A stretch of 64,000 nt of DNA from contig NZ_VZOT01000004.1 in the NCBI RefSeq assembly GCF_008801935.1, positions 1-64,000 of the forward strand. Direction: 5' to 3'. This document shows positions 38,801 to 47,965 of the stretch, piece after piece. The notes beneath the pieces are model-generated. The model searched no databases and was not told where the DNA came from. It was given only the letters and a program-made list of their open reading frames with translations. The position numbers were made by a program, and so were the translations under genes. Position 1 is the first letter of the stretch. The number at the start of each line of letters is the position of its first letter. This DNA comes from Comamonas kerstersii (lineage in GTDB: Bacteria; Pseudomonadota; Gammaproteobacteria; Burkholderiales; Burkholderiaceae_C).

Positions 38801-41116
38801 CAGAACCCGGCCCACGAAGCACCGCTGGAGCGTCTGCCGGTGATGTTCTGCTCTCCCACCATGGAGCTGGGCGTGGATATCTCCGCACTCAACACCGTGT
38901 ACCTGCGCAATGTGCCGCCAACCCCGGCCAACTACGCCCAGCGCAGCGGCCGTGCGGGGCGTTCGGGCCAGCAGGCACTGGTCATCACCTACTGCGCGGC
39001 ACTCAGCCCGCATGACCAGTGGTTCTTCCACAATGCCAGCGAGATGGTGCATGGCGTGGTACGTGCACCTACACTCGATCTGGCCAACCGTGACTTGATT
39101 GACAGCCATCTGCAAGCGGTCTGGCTGGCCAGCACCCAGGTGCCGCTGGACGACAGCATTGCGCCCATGCTGGATCTCGACCAGCCCGGTAAACCACTGA
39201 AACAGCCCTTGCACGAAGCACTGCGGGCGCAGGCTGTCCAGCAGCGTGCCTTGGCCAGTGCCGGACGGGTCATCGACCAGCTTGAGGGCGAGCTTGAAGG
39301 CAGCGCCTGGTTCACGCCTGACTATGTGCGCCAGGTCATCGACAACGCGGCGCAAGCGTTCTCTGGGGCGCTGGAGCGCTGGCGCGTGCTGTTCGATGCT
39401 ACCCGCCAACAGATGGATATGGCTGATCGCATCGTCAAGAGCCATACCGCCTCGCACACGGAACGCCAAAATGCCCAGCGCCGCTACGGCGACGCCGCGC
39501 GCCAGTACGCCGTATTGCTCAAGTCCGGCAACGGCCAGAACAATGATTTCTATACCTATCGCTACTTGGCCAGCCAAGGCTTTTTGCCAGGCTACAACTT
39601 CCCGCGCCTGCCGCTGATGGCCTGGATTCCCGCCCGTGGCGGCCAGGCCGTCAATGGCAAGGATGACGAAGGCAGCATGGTCAGCCGTCCGCGCTTCCTG
39701 GCCCTGTCCGAATTTGGCCCCCGCAGCCTCATTTATCACCAGGGCCGCATGTACCGCGTGGTGCGTGCCAAGCTCAACGTAGGCAATACAGACCACATTT
39801 CCGGCAGCGGCCAGTTGGCCACCATTGCCTCGTTGGTGTGCAGCCAATGCGGCTACGGCCATCTCGGCGAGCCGGGCGGCGAACAGCCGCTGGTCAATCG
39901 CTGCGAGAACTGTGATGCCCTGCTCACCGAGCAAGATTGGGTGCGCAAGCTCTATCGCATCGAAACCGTGGAGACGGTAGCTACCGAGCGCATCTCCATC
40001 AACGACGAGGAACGCCAGCGTCAGGGCTTCGAGCTGCAGACCACCTACCGTTTCCTGCCCGGGCCCGATGGCCAGATTCAGAAGCAGAAAGCCGAAGTCC
40101 GGCTGGGCGAAGAATTGTTGGGCGAACTCACTTATGCGCCTGCTGCGCAAATCTGGCGTATCAACCGCGGCTGGCGCAGGCGTAAGAACAAGGAGCAACT
40201 GGGCTTCTACATCAATCCCATTACCGGCACCTGGAGCAAGCAGGACACGCCGGATGCGGAAGACGACAACGGCAACGACGATGCCTTGCTGGAAAAGGTG
40301 ACGTCCCAGCGCATCGTTCCTTTTGTGGAAGATCATCGCAACCTGCTGATATTCACACCTCTACATGCCCTGTCGCTGGAGGCCATGGCCACTCTGCAGG
40401 CTGCCCTCAAGCGTGGCATCGAAATGACCTTCCAGATCGAGGAATCCGAGCTGGTGGTCGAGCCACTGCCCAAGGCAGATGAGCGCCGTGCCTTGCTGTT
40501 CTACGAAGCGGCCGAAGGCGGTGCAGGCGTGCTCACTCGTCTGGCGAATCATCGCGACGACCTTGCACTCGTCGCCAGCAATGCCCTGCAACTGATTCAC
40601 TACCGCGCACCGCAGAGCGGCGTTTGGACGCTGGACGATCTGCCGTCACTGGAGCAGACCGATGCCCTGGGCAATCATCAATGCGAGGCCGGCTGTTACC
40701 AATGCCTGCTCTCCTACTTCAATCAGCCGGATCACGAGCACATCAACCGCCGTAACGCGGATGCACTCAAGCTGCTGGTCGCGCTTGCCAATGCTCAGGT
40801 GCAGCCCGTAGCGAACAGCCCGGCCACCGTTGCCGCAACGACTTCAGAAGACGAGCTGCTCGACGTCTGGCTGTCCGCACTCCGCCAGGTCGGGGCTAGA
40901 CAACCTGATGCGGTCAATGTACCCGTCAACAATGGCGCGGCCAACGCCGCAGCCCAGTACAAGGCATCTCGTGCGTTGGTATTTCTGTCGGCAGTGGATG
41001 AGCAGACCTCCAGCGTATTGCAGGATAAAGGCTGGCAGGTGCTGGATTTTTCGGACGCTTCACAGTGGCCACAACAGTTCGCCGCACACGCCGATGTGTT
41101 CGGCCGCAAGGAATAA
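35840..41116 (+). CDS. Giant DEAD/DEAH helicase with DUF1998-like C-terminus (DrmA-DrmB / DruE-like)
   Basis: 1758 residues. The N-terminal superfamily 2 helicase has Walker A TTGTGSGKSLSFFIP (GKS at 118-120), DELH at 235-238, motif III GTSATMSS and, in the second RecA domain, GVDISALNTVYLRNVPP then QRSGRAGR (1034-1041). Cys pairs occur in FCRDCGQEY, FCLNCGTTHE, CSQCGYG and CENCDALL. The C-terminal DUF1998-like motif CEAGCYQCLLSYFNQ starts at 1615. DISARM encodes the helicase and DUF1998 as two proteins (DrmA, DrmB); Druantia fuses them in DruE. This fused form is followed by DISARM class 1-type partners, so it is intermediate. No PLD (HxK) motif of DrmC was seen. Confidence 0.85.
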   Translation: MDNVFQFRDQLIERYGSFSRSFVRIAAPDIQAEVEHQYAQGRYWPEPLVQINPNYQRQGTVQDLVAEGVLHPACADIFQVGKTEGKPSPLHLYKHQMEALAKGQERQSYVVTTGTGSGKSLSFFIPVIDRLLKAKDSDGKARTRAIVIYPMNALANSQLEELDKFLHGYAPEHRPFTVKRYTGQESQTERRAIADEPPDILLTNFMMLEYILTRFDEVDRRVVEHCEGLEFLVLDELHTYRGRQGADVALLVRRLRERLKAEQLVCIGTSATMSSAGSQADRNRVVAAVASKLFGTRITEHDVIGETLERVTNPLKDVNAIRTELSEAVARKQDIWADFDAFRDDPLAIWVELNLGIELPADEPPRRAKPMTLEEASYRLAEDAGCQPEAARAALQRFLVAAHDVRTPQGRPPFAFKLHQFISGPGKVLTTLEERGKRHVTLDAQRFAPGRQQENVLLYPTHFCRDCGQEYLPVWHAQQPVSFSPREIDDIAAEDDTASYGFLCPLVPGQQYGGLLEDLPETWIDLSRNEPKIKPAYKNAVPYMVTVDAKGQTGSGTEFWFIPGKFRFCLNCGTTHEARGKDANRLSSLSGEGRSSATTMIALAALQQLFALSEPAPGQPDPRKLLGFTDNRQDAALQAGHFNDFIFLLTLRAGLIGALQGSGGQLDEEHLAESVFKALGFQGVDEATLVEYLRTPKLMGLARQEAQRTLRFIIAYRLLRDLRRGWRFNNPNLDQLGLLQIRYRDLAAFSADTSIFAANSTLNKLTAVQRAILYELLFDTLRRHLCLESRYLDPVEQDKARTSAHTYLNERWAFASDEKLDTGRYLILGKRPEYKGKLRTELVTGGPRSRLLRQIKAADFWRASACAGEVAQWKDAEWTELIEDMLKAASNYGYVQKHAIDSQLAGWRLNAAAMDWCLIADDAPAESNRINQYFRALYLSIADLLRQPSHPLFDFEAQEHTAQVDAPRRQLLEQRFRYTEKDRQDWAQNPAHEAPLERLPVMFCSPTMELGVDISALNTVYLRNVPPTPANYAQRSGRAGRSGQQALVITYCAALSPHDQWFFHNASEMVHGVVRAPTLDLANRDLIDSHLQAVWLASTQVPLDDSIAPMLDLDQPGKPLKQPLHEALRAQAVQQRALASAGRVIDQLEGELEGSAWFTPDYVRQVIDNAAQAFSGALERWRVLFDATRQQMDMADRIVKSHTASHTERQNAQRRYGDAARQYAVLLKSGNGQNNDFYTYRYLASQGFLPGYNFPRLPLMAWIPARGGQAVNGKDDEGSMVSRPRFLALSEFGPRSLIYHQGRMYRVVRAKLNVGNTDHISGSGQLATIASLVCSQCGYGHLGEPGGEQPLVNRCENCDALLTEQDWVRKLYRIETVETVATERISINDEERQRQGFELQTTYRFLPGPDGQIQKQKAEVRLGEELLGELTYAPAAQIWRINRGWRRRKNKEQLGFYINPITGTWSKQDTPDAEDDNGNDDALLEKVTSQRIVPFVEDHRNLLIFTPLHALSLEAMATLQAALKRGIEMTFQIEESELVVEPLPKADERRALLFYEAAEGGAGVLTRLANHRDDLALVASNALQLIHYRAPQSGVWTLDDLPSLEQTDALGNHQCEAGCYQCLLSYFNQPDHEHINRRNADALKLLVALANAQVQPVANSPATVAATTSEDELLDVWLSALRQVGARQPDAVNVPVNNGAANAAAQYKASRALVFLSAVDEQTSSVLQDKGWQVLDFSDASQWPQQFAAHADVFGRKE

Positions 41117-41122
41117 AGGCGC

Positions 41123-43909
41123 ATGACAACCCTTGAACACGACTTTTTACCCGGCAGCCTGGTGCGCGCCCGAGGCCGCGAATGGGTGGTGCAAAACGAC
41201 TCCCGCCGCGACTGGCTGCGCCTGCGCCCATTGAGCGGCGCCGAGGACGAAAGCATCGCCCTGATCCCAGAGTTGGAACTCCATCCCGTCGAACCAGCCT
41301 CCTTCGAATGGCCCGATCCCGCGCACGCCGGCAACCACGCCGCCGCGCTGTTGCTGCGCGATGCCTTGCGGATGACACTGCGTGCCGGTGCCGGCCCGTT
41401 CCGCTCCTTTGGCAATATCGCCGTGGAGCCGCGCGGCTACCAGCTTGTGCCGCTGCTGATGGCACTGCGACTGTCTACCGTGCGCCTGCTGATTGCTGAT
41501 GACGTCGGCATCGGCAAGACCATCGAAGCCGGCCTGATCGCACGTGAGCTCATGGACCGTGGCGAAATCGCCCGCCTGGCCATCCTATGTCCGCCACATC
41601 TGGTCGAGCAATGGCAAAGTGAGCTGGAAACCCGTTTCAACCTGCACGCGATCGCGCTGACCTCGGCATCCGCATCGCGCATCGAACGCGAACTGCCGCA
41701 TGGCGTGCGCCTGTTCGACCATCATCCCGTGGTGGTCGTCAGCCTGGACTACATCAAGAGCGAACGCCACCGCGAACAGTTTCTTGCCGCTGCCCCCGAA
41801 TGCATCATCGTTGACGAAGCCCACACGTGCGCCAGCAGCGGCACCGGCAAGCAATTGCGCTTCGAGTTGCTGCAGCGCCTTGCCCGTGACGCGCAGCGAC
41901 ACCTGATCCTGCTGACCGCCACCCCGCACTCCGGTGACGAAACCGCCTTCTACAACCTGCTGTCGCTGCTCGATCCCCGCTTTGCAGCGCTGCAAGGGCG
42001 CATGACGGCCTCCGATCCGCTGCGTCAGGAACTCGCCCGCCATTTTGTGCAACGCCGCCGCAAGGACATCGCCGAGTGGCAGGCCGAAACCCAGGATGGG
42101 CGGGGCTTCCCCCGCCGCATGAAAACCGAGCTCACCTACCAGCTCAGCGGCGAATGGGGTGCGTTTTTTGATGCCGTGCAGGACTACTGCCGAGAAATGG
42201 CGGAAGCCATTGAACAGCAGGACACGCAGCAAGGTGGCGCCCGCCTCATCTGGTACGCCACCCTAGCCTTGCTGCGCTGCGTGGCATCATCGCCTGCGGC
42301 TGCCGTCAAGGCCCTGACCACGCGGCTGGAAGGCTCCATGATGGATGACAACTTGCTCAGTGACGAGCGCCTGCACGATGGCGAAGCCGACGACCTGATG
42401 GGCAGTGACCTGGAGCCCCCCGCCCAATTGCAGGACGCCAGCCGCCTGCACGACCTCATTGCCGAAGCACAGCGCCTGTCCGGCAAGAAGGGCGATCCCA
42501 AGCTGGCCGCGCTCATCCGGCACATCGGTTCCTTGCTTGAAGATGGCTATCACCCCGTGGTGTTCTGCCGCTATGTCGCCACCGCCCATTACGTGGCCGA
42601 GCACCTCAAGGCCGCCTTTCCCACGGCCACCGTCGATGCCGTCACCGGCGAGCTCACCCCGGAAGAACGTCGTGAGCGCGTGGAAGGCCTGGAAGATGCC
42701 GGGCAACGCATCCTTGTCGCCACCGACTGCCTTTCCGAAGGCATCAACCTGCAGCATCTGTTCACCGCCGTCGTCCATTACGACCTGGCCTGGAACCCCA
42801 CACGCCACGAACAACGCGAAGGCCGCGTCGATCGTTTCGGCCAGCAGGCCGACGAAGTCCGTTGCACCATGCTTTACGGGCAGGACAACCCGGTCGATGG
42901 TTTCGTGCTCAACGTCATCCTGCGCAAGGGCGAAACCATCCAGAAGGAACTGGGCGTGCTGGTGCCCCTGCCCGAGGACGAAGCCCGCATCAGCCAGGCC
43001 CTGGTCAAGGCGGCTCTCATGCGGCGCAGCGACAGTAGCATGGCCCCGCGGCAAGCCCGTTTTGATTTCGGCGAATCCGAGCAACTGCTGGCGCCGTTGC
43101 AGGCCCAGTGGCAGGACGCCCTGGAGAAAGCCAAAGCCAACCGCACCGTCTTTGCCCAACGGCGCATCAAGCCCGACGAGGTGCTGCCGGAATGGCACAA
43201 ACAGCAACAAGCCCTGGGTACCCAGGCCGATGTGCAGCGTTTCCTGCAAAGCGCCTGCGTGCGCCTCGGATCGCCCTTGGAAATGAGCCGCAAGCAGGCC
43301 CGCTTCCTGCCCCAGCATCTGCCCGAAGCCCTGCGCCAGCGTCTAGCCGACGAAGGCATCAACAAACCGCAAAGCATCGACTTCGCCGAGCTGCACCGCA
43401 GCCACCCGCTGGTCGGCCTGCTGGCTCAGCACCTGCTGGAAGATGCACTCAGCAGCGAACGACCGCTGGCAGCCCGCTGTGCGGCCACGCTGACCGACGA
43501 CGTCGATGTCGCCACCACGATCTATTTGCTGCGCTTGCGGCATCAGCTCAGCTACGTGCGCCGTCGTGAGCCTTTCCAGATGATGGCCGAGGAGACCGTG
43601 GCCCTGGCCGTGCGTGGCCGTGCCAATCCGCAATGGCTGGCCGATGACAGCGTGAACCGCCTGCTCGAATGCACACCCAGCGGCAACCTGCCCGCAGAAG
43701 CCGTGCAGCGCGAAGTGCGCGCTGCGCTCGATTTTCTCGCCGCGCATCCCCAGCCACTGCAAGCTCTGGCAGAGCAACGCGCCCAAGCCCTGTTGACCGA
43801 CCATGAGCGCGTGCGCGCCGCTGCCCGCGACGTGGGCCACCACAGCGTCAGCCCTTGTCTGCCAGTGGATGTGATGGGTGTGTACGTGCTGCTGCCCGAC
43901 TCGCTATAA
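41123..43909 (+). CDS. SNF2/HepA-type helicase (DrmD-like)
   Basis: 928 residues. The SNF2 core has Walker A IADDVGIGKTIEAGLIAREL (DDVGIGKT at 126-133), DEAH at 231-234, LTATPHSGDETAFYNLLSLL and, in the second lobe, ATDCLSEGINLQ and HEQREGRVDRFGQQ (R565 onward). It resembles HepA/RapA and the DrmD subunit of class 1 DISARM, ATP-driven translocases on duplex DNA. The C-terminal ~300 residues are helical with no known domain. It lies 6 bases after the giant helicase and 24 before the methyltransferase, so one transcript is likely. Confidence 0.88.
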   Translation: MTTLEHDFLPGSLVRARGREWVVQNDSRRDWLRLRPLSGAEDESIALIPELELHPVEPASFEWPDPAHAGNHAAALLLRDALRMTLRAGAGPFRSFGNIAVEPRGYQLVPLLMALRLSTVRLLIADDVGIGKTIEAGLIARELMDRGEIARLAILCPPHLVEQWQSELETRFNLHAIALTSASASRIERELPHGVRLFDHHPVVVVSLDYIKSERHREQFLAAAPECIIVDEAHTCASSGTGKQLRFELLQRLARDAQRHLILLTATPHSGDETAFYNLLSLLDPRFAALQGRMTASDPLRQELARHFVQRRRKDIAEWQAETQDGRGFPRRMKTELTYQLSGEWGAFFDAVQDYCREMAEAIEQQDTQQGGARLIWYATLALLRCVASSPAAAVKALTTRLEGSMMDDNLLSDERLHDGEADDLMGSDLEPPAQLQDASRLHDLIAEAQRLSGKKGDPKLAALIRHIGSLLEDGYHPVVFCRYVATAHYVAEHLKAAFPTATVDAVTGELTPEERRERVEGLEDAGQRILVATDCLSEGINLQHLFTAVVHYDLAWNPTRHEQREGRVDRFGQQADEVRCTMLYGQDNPVDGFVLNVILRKGETIQKELGVLVPLPEDEARISQALVKAALMRRSDSSMAPRQARFDFGESEQLLAPLQAQWQDALEKAKANRTVFAQRRIKPDEVLPEWHKQQQALGTQADVQRFLQSACVRLGSPLEMSRKQARFLPQHLPEALRQRLADEGINKPQSIDFAELHRSHPLVGLLAQHLLEDALSSERPLAARCAATLTDDVDVATTIYLLRLRHQLSYVRRREPFQMMAEETVALAVRGRANPQWLADDSVNRLLECTPSGNLPAEAVQREVRAALDFLAAHPQPLQALAEQRAQALLTDHERVRAAARDVGHHSVSPCLPVDVMGVYVLLPDSL

Positions 43910-43933
43910 GCCTCGGCCTAAAGAAGAACAACC

Positions 43934-46900
43934 ATGAAACGCATCCGCAAGACCCAGGCCACGCTGGATTTGCCCACTCTCAAGCTTGAAGGTGGCCTGT
44001 TTCTGCCCGACCAACTGGAAAAAGCCGCCCAAGGCCGCGCCAGCGCCCAGAGCGAGGCCGATTACGGCACCCCCAAGGGCGTCAAGCTCAAGGATGAATA
44101 CAGCCGCGCCTTCCAGATCGCCTGCGCCCAGTGGCAGCACTTCGCCGCGCAGATGGAGCGTGCCGACGTCGATGCCGCCCAGCTCACCACCGCTTTCGTG
44201 CACGAACTGCTGCGCGATGCCTTCGGCTACGCCACCCTGCAAGCCACTTCGGCACAGTCGGTGGGGGAACTGCGCTACCCCGTCAGCCTGACGAACGGCA
44301 GCCTGCCCGTACTCGTTGCCCCGTATTCCCTGGGGCTGGACGAGGCCGACGCGCACTTTGCCGTGCAGGGCGGCGGCAGTCGCAGGAAGGCCCCCTTCCA
44401 GGCCATGCAGGAGCTGCTCAACGCCAGCCCCGATCACCTCTGGGGCATCGTCAGCAACGGCAAGCAACTGCGCCTGCTGCGCGACGCCGCCAGCCTCACC
44501 CGCCCCAGCTTTCTTGAAGTCGATCTGGCTGACCTGCTGGGTGGCCAGCGCTACGCCGAATTCGCCAACGTCTGGCGCCTGCTGCATGCCAGTCGTGCGC
44601 CCGGTCACCGTGTACAAGGAGCTGAAACCTGCATCTGGGAACAATGGCGCAGCGAAGGCCAGCAGGAAGGCACCCGCGTGCGCGACGGCCTGCGCGATGG
44701 CGTCGAGCAGGCGCTGCTGACCTTCGGTCAGGGCTTCCTGCAACACCCCGACAACCACGCCCTGCGCACCGCCCTGCATGACGGCACACTCAGCAAGGAC
44801 GCCTTTTTCCAACAACTGCTGCGCCTGGTCTACCGGCTCATCTTCGTCTTCACCGTGGAAGAGCGCGGCCTACTGCATCCGCAGGACGATAGCGCCGAAG
44901 CACAAGCCGCCCGCCGCGCCTATGCCGAAGGCTACGCCCTGGCCCGCCTGCGCGAGCTGTGCCTCAAACGCCGCGCCCGCACCCGGCACGACGACCAGTG
45001 GCAGGCCATCCGCATCGTCTTCCGTGGCCTGGCCCAGGGCGAGCCGCGTCTGGCCTTGCCCGCCCTGGGCGGCCTGTTCGCTCCCGCGCAATGCCCAGAT
45101 CTGGATGCCGCCAGCCTGGACAACGCCCACCTGCTGGCCGCCCTGCAACATCTGCGCTGGGCCAAGCCGACCGGCGCGCAAAGCCTGGTGCCGGTGGACT
45201 ACCGCAACATGGGCCCGGAAGAGCTGGGCAGTGTCTACGAAAGCCTGCTGGAACTGGTGCCCGCCATCGACCTGCCCGCCCGCACCTTCGGCTTCGTCGG
45301 CCGCACCGAGGAAGGCAGCACCGCCGGCAACGCCCGCAAGCTCACCGGCAGCTACTACACCCCCGACAGCCTGGTGCAGGAGCTGATCAGGAGCGCGCTC
45401 GACCCCGTCATCGAACAACGTCTGGCAGCCAACCCGACCAACCCCACCGAGGCACTGCTGGCCATCCGCGTCATCGACCCGGCCTGCGGCAGCGGCCACT
45501 TCCTGCTCGCCGCCGCCCGCCGTCTGGCGGAAAAGCTGGCCCAGTTGCGCAGCCTGGAAGGTGGGCAGGAAGGCGCCATCCAGCCGCAGGACTACCGCCA
45601 TGCCCTGCGCGAGGTGGTGACCCGCTGCATCTACGGGGTGGACCGCAACCCCATGGCCATCGAACTGGCGCGCATGGCACTGTGGCTGGAAGGCTACGAG
45701 GAAGGCCGCCCGCTGGGCTTTCTCGACCACCACCTGCAGGTGGGCGACGCCCTGCTGGGCCTGACCGACCTGAACGTGCTCGAACAAGGCATCGCCAAGG
45801 ATGCCTTCAAGCCCTTGAGCGGCGACGACAAGGACGTTTGCAAGGAGCTGGCCAAGGCCAACGCCGCCGGTCTCAAGCAAATAGACAAAGATCTGAACCG
45901 AAAACAGATGCTGCTGGGTGTGGACAACCGCAGCGGCCTCGATGCCCTGCGCGCCATCGAAACCCTGCCTGCCGACACCCCCGAGCAGGTGGCCGCCAAG
46001 GAACAGGCCTGGCGCCGCTTTCTGGAAGACTCCGCCCACAGCCCGCTTGCCCACGCCGCCGATGTGCTAGTGGGCGCCTACCTGCTGCCCAAGACGGAAG
46101 ACACGGCAGAAACCGTGCCCACCAGCATCACCCTGCATGCGCTGCTGACCGACCCGCAACGCGCCCAGACCGAGCATGCCGCTCCTATCATTGCGGCCCG
46201 CGACGCCTGCGAGCAGGCCCGCGTGTTCCACTGGCCGTTGGCCTTCCCGCAGGTGTTCGCGCAAGGCGGCTTCGACTGCGTGCTGGGCAATCCGCCTTGG
46301 GAACGCATCAAGTTGCAAGAAGAAGAGTTCTTCGCCACCCGCCACCGCGACGTGGCGCAAGCCCGCAACAAGGCCGAACGCGCCCAGCGCATCCAGTGGC
46401 TCAGCGAAGGCATGCTTGCACGCCACCTGTACCCCGACCTGGCCCACGAAACGAACGAGGACGAAGCTGAAAAACGCCTCTACCGCGAATTCGTCACCGC
46501 CCGCCGTACGGCGGAGGCGGCCAGCGTGTTCGCCCATGTGAAAGGCGCCGACGGCGGCCGCTACCCGCTGACCGGCGTGGGCGATGTGAATACCTACGCG
46601 CTGTTTGCCGAAACCATCCTGCAAATCCATGCCGACAGCGGCCGCGCCGGGTTCATCGTGCCCACCGGCATCGCCACCGACGACAGCACCAAGGCGTATT
46701 TCGGGCACATCACCCAGAACCGGCGGCTGGTCAGCCTGTACGACATCGAGAACCGCGAAAAGCTGTTCCCTGCTGTCGACAGCCGCATGAAGTTCTGCTT
46801 GCTCACCCTGGGCGCAGCCGAGCGGGCCGAGTTCGTCTGCTTTGCCACCCAGGTCAGCCAACTGGCCGACCCGCGCCGCCGCTTCACCCTAACGCCGGAG

Positions 46901-47965
46901 GAGTTTCGCCTCATCAATCCCAACACGCTCACCTGCCCGGTATTTCGCAGCGAGCGTGATGCGGAACTGACCAAGAAGCTCTACCGCGCCGCCCCGGTGC
47001 TGATGAGCGATGCCGTTACCGCAGGCGAGGGCAAGCAAGCCAAAGTGGTGGAACCTGCGCAAAACCCGTGGGGCATTTCGTTCATGGCGATGCTGCACAT
47101 GTCCAACGACAGCCACCTCTTCAGGGACGAGCCAGCTGCCGACCGCTTGCCACTGTACGAAGCCAAGCTCATTCACCAGTTCGACCACCGCTGGGCCACC
47201 TACACGGCGGACGGCAACAGCCGCGATGTCACGCTGCCCGAAAAGGCCGACCCGCATTTCACCGTCACCCCGCGCTATTGGGTCAGTCGCGCAGAGGTGG
47301 AAGAACGCCTGTGTAAACGCGACCGCGATGGTCGCGTGATCTGGCAATGGGAGCGGGATTGGTTGATGGGCTGGCGGGATATCACCAATGCGACCAATGA
47401 GCGGACGGTGATTGCGTCGGTGGTGCCAAGGGTGGGTGTTGGGCACACTATGCCGCTGTTCCTGACTGATACCGATACACGCCAAATCGCTGCGCTCTTG
47501 GGTAACTTGGGGGCACTCGTGCTGGATTTCTGCGCTCGGGTCAAAGTCGGTGGCACCCACCTCACATACGGCTACCTCAAACAATTTCCAGTACTGCCGC
47601 CAGACCACTACACCGACGCCGACCTCGCTTTTATCGTCCCGCGCGTACTGGAGCTGACCTACACCGCCCATGACCTCTCCAGTTGGGCACAAGACTTGGG
47701 CTACGGCGGCGAACCCTTCCCCTTCGACCCCGACCGCCGCGCCACCCTGCGCGCCGAACTCGATGCCTACTACGCCAAACTCTACGGCCTCACCGAAGAC
47801 GACCTGCGCTACATCCTCGACCCCGCCGACGTCATGGGCGCCGACTACCCCAGCGAAACCTTCCGTGTGCTCAAGAACAAGGAACAGAAGGAGTTCGACG
47901 AATACCGTACTCAACGGCTGATCCTGGCAGCTTGGGACAAGCTGGAACGCGGAGAACTCAGATGA
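43934..47965 (+). CDS. Eco57I-type N6-adenine DNA methyltransferase (DrmMI-like)
   Basis: 1343 residues. The S-adenosylmethionine motif I is VIDPACGSGHFLLAAARR (D515-G521). The catalytic NPPW is N786-W789 (VLGNPPWERIKLQ), and the spacing between them shows a large insertion. GVDRNPMAIELARMALWLEG gives motif II. The N-terminal half has WGIVSNGKQLRLLRDAASLT, as in type IIG/BREX-like proteins, without an obvious nuclease motif; the C-terminus (WRDITNATNERTVIASVVPR, VKVGGTHLTYGYLKQFPVLP) resembles a target-recognition domain. It probably marks host DNA against the helicase complex. Its stop overlaps the start of the APAZ gene (ATGA). Confidence 0.88.
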   Translation: MKRIRKTQATLDLPTLKLEGGLFLPDQLEKAAQGRASAQSEADYGTPKGVKLKDEYSRAFQIACAQWQHFAAQMERADVDAAQLTTAFVHELLRDAFGYATLQATSAQSVGELRYPVSLTNGSLPVLVAPYSLGLDEADAHFAVQGGGSRRKAPFQAMQELLNASPDHLWGIVSNGKQLRLLRDAASLTRPSFLEVDLADLLGGQRYAEFANVWRLLHASRAPGHRVQGAETCIWEQWRSEGQQEGTRVRDGLRDGVEQALLTFGQGFLQHPDNHALRTALHDGTLSKDAFFQQLLRLVYRLIFVFTVEERGLLHPQDDSAEAQAARRAYAEGYALARLRELCLKRRARTRHDDQWQAIRIVFRGLAQGEPRLALPALGGLFAPAQCPDLDAASLDNAHLLAALQHLRWAKPTGAQSLVPVDYRNMGPEELGSVYESLLELVPAIDLPARTFGFVGRTEEGSTAGNARKLTGSYYTPDSLVQELIRSALDPVIEQRLAANPTNPTEALLAIRVIDPACGSGHFLLAAARRLAEKLAQLRSLEGGQEGAIQPQDYRHALREVVTRCIYGVDRNPMAIELARMALWLEGYEEGRPLGFLDHHLQVGDALLGLTDLNVLEQGIAKDAFKPLSGDDKDVCKELAKANAAGLKQIDKDLNRKQMLLGVDNRSGLDALRAIETLPADTPEQVAAKEQAWRRFLEDSAHSPLAHAADVLVGAYLLPKTEDTAETVPTSITLHALLTDPQRAQTEHAAPIIAARDACEQARVFHWPLAFPQVFAQGGFDCVLGNPPWERIKLQEEEFFATRHRDVAQARNKAERAQRIQWLSEGMLARHLYPDLAHETNEDEAEKRLYREFVTARRTAEAASVFAHVKGADGGRYPLTGVGDVNTYALFAETILQIHADSGRAGFIVPTGIATDDSTKAYFGHITQNRRLVSLYDIENREKLFPAVDSRMKFCLLTLGAAERAEFVCFATQVSQLADPRRRFTLTPEEFRLINPNTLTCPVFRSERDAELTKKLYRAAPVLMSDAVTAGEGKQAKVVEPAQNPWGISFMAMLHMSNDSHLFRDEPAADRLPLYEAKLIHQFDHRWATYTADGNSRDVTLPEKADPHFTVTPRYWVSRAEVEERLCKRDRDGRVIWQWERDWLMGWRDITNATNERTVIASVVPRVGVGHTMPLFLTDTDTRQIAALLGNLGALVLDFCARVKVGGTHLTYGYLKQFPVLPPDHYTDADLAFIVPRVLELTYTAHDLSSWAQDLGYGGEPFPFDPDRRATLRAELDAYYAKLYGLTEDDLRYILDPADVMGADYPSETFRVLKNKEQKEFDEYRTQRLILAAWDKLERGELR

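Noticed and set aside
38684-40336. 550-codon minus-strand frame inside the giant helicase gene
   Set aside because: It is fully antisense to the helicase, which has full motif support; the translation resembles nothing known.
40800-41116. A DrmC-like phospholipase D domain fused to the C-terminus of the giant helicase
   Set aside because: No HxK(x4)D motif is visible; the last 100 residues have only a Rossmann-like ALVFLSAVDEQ stretch.
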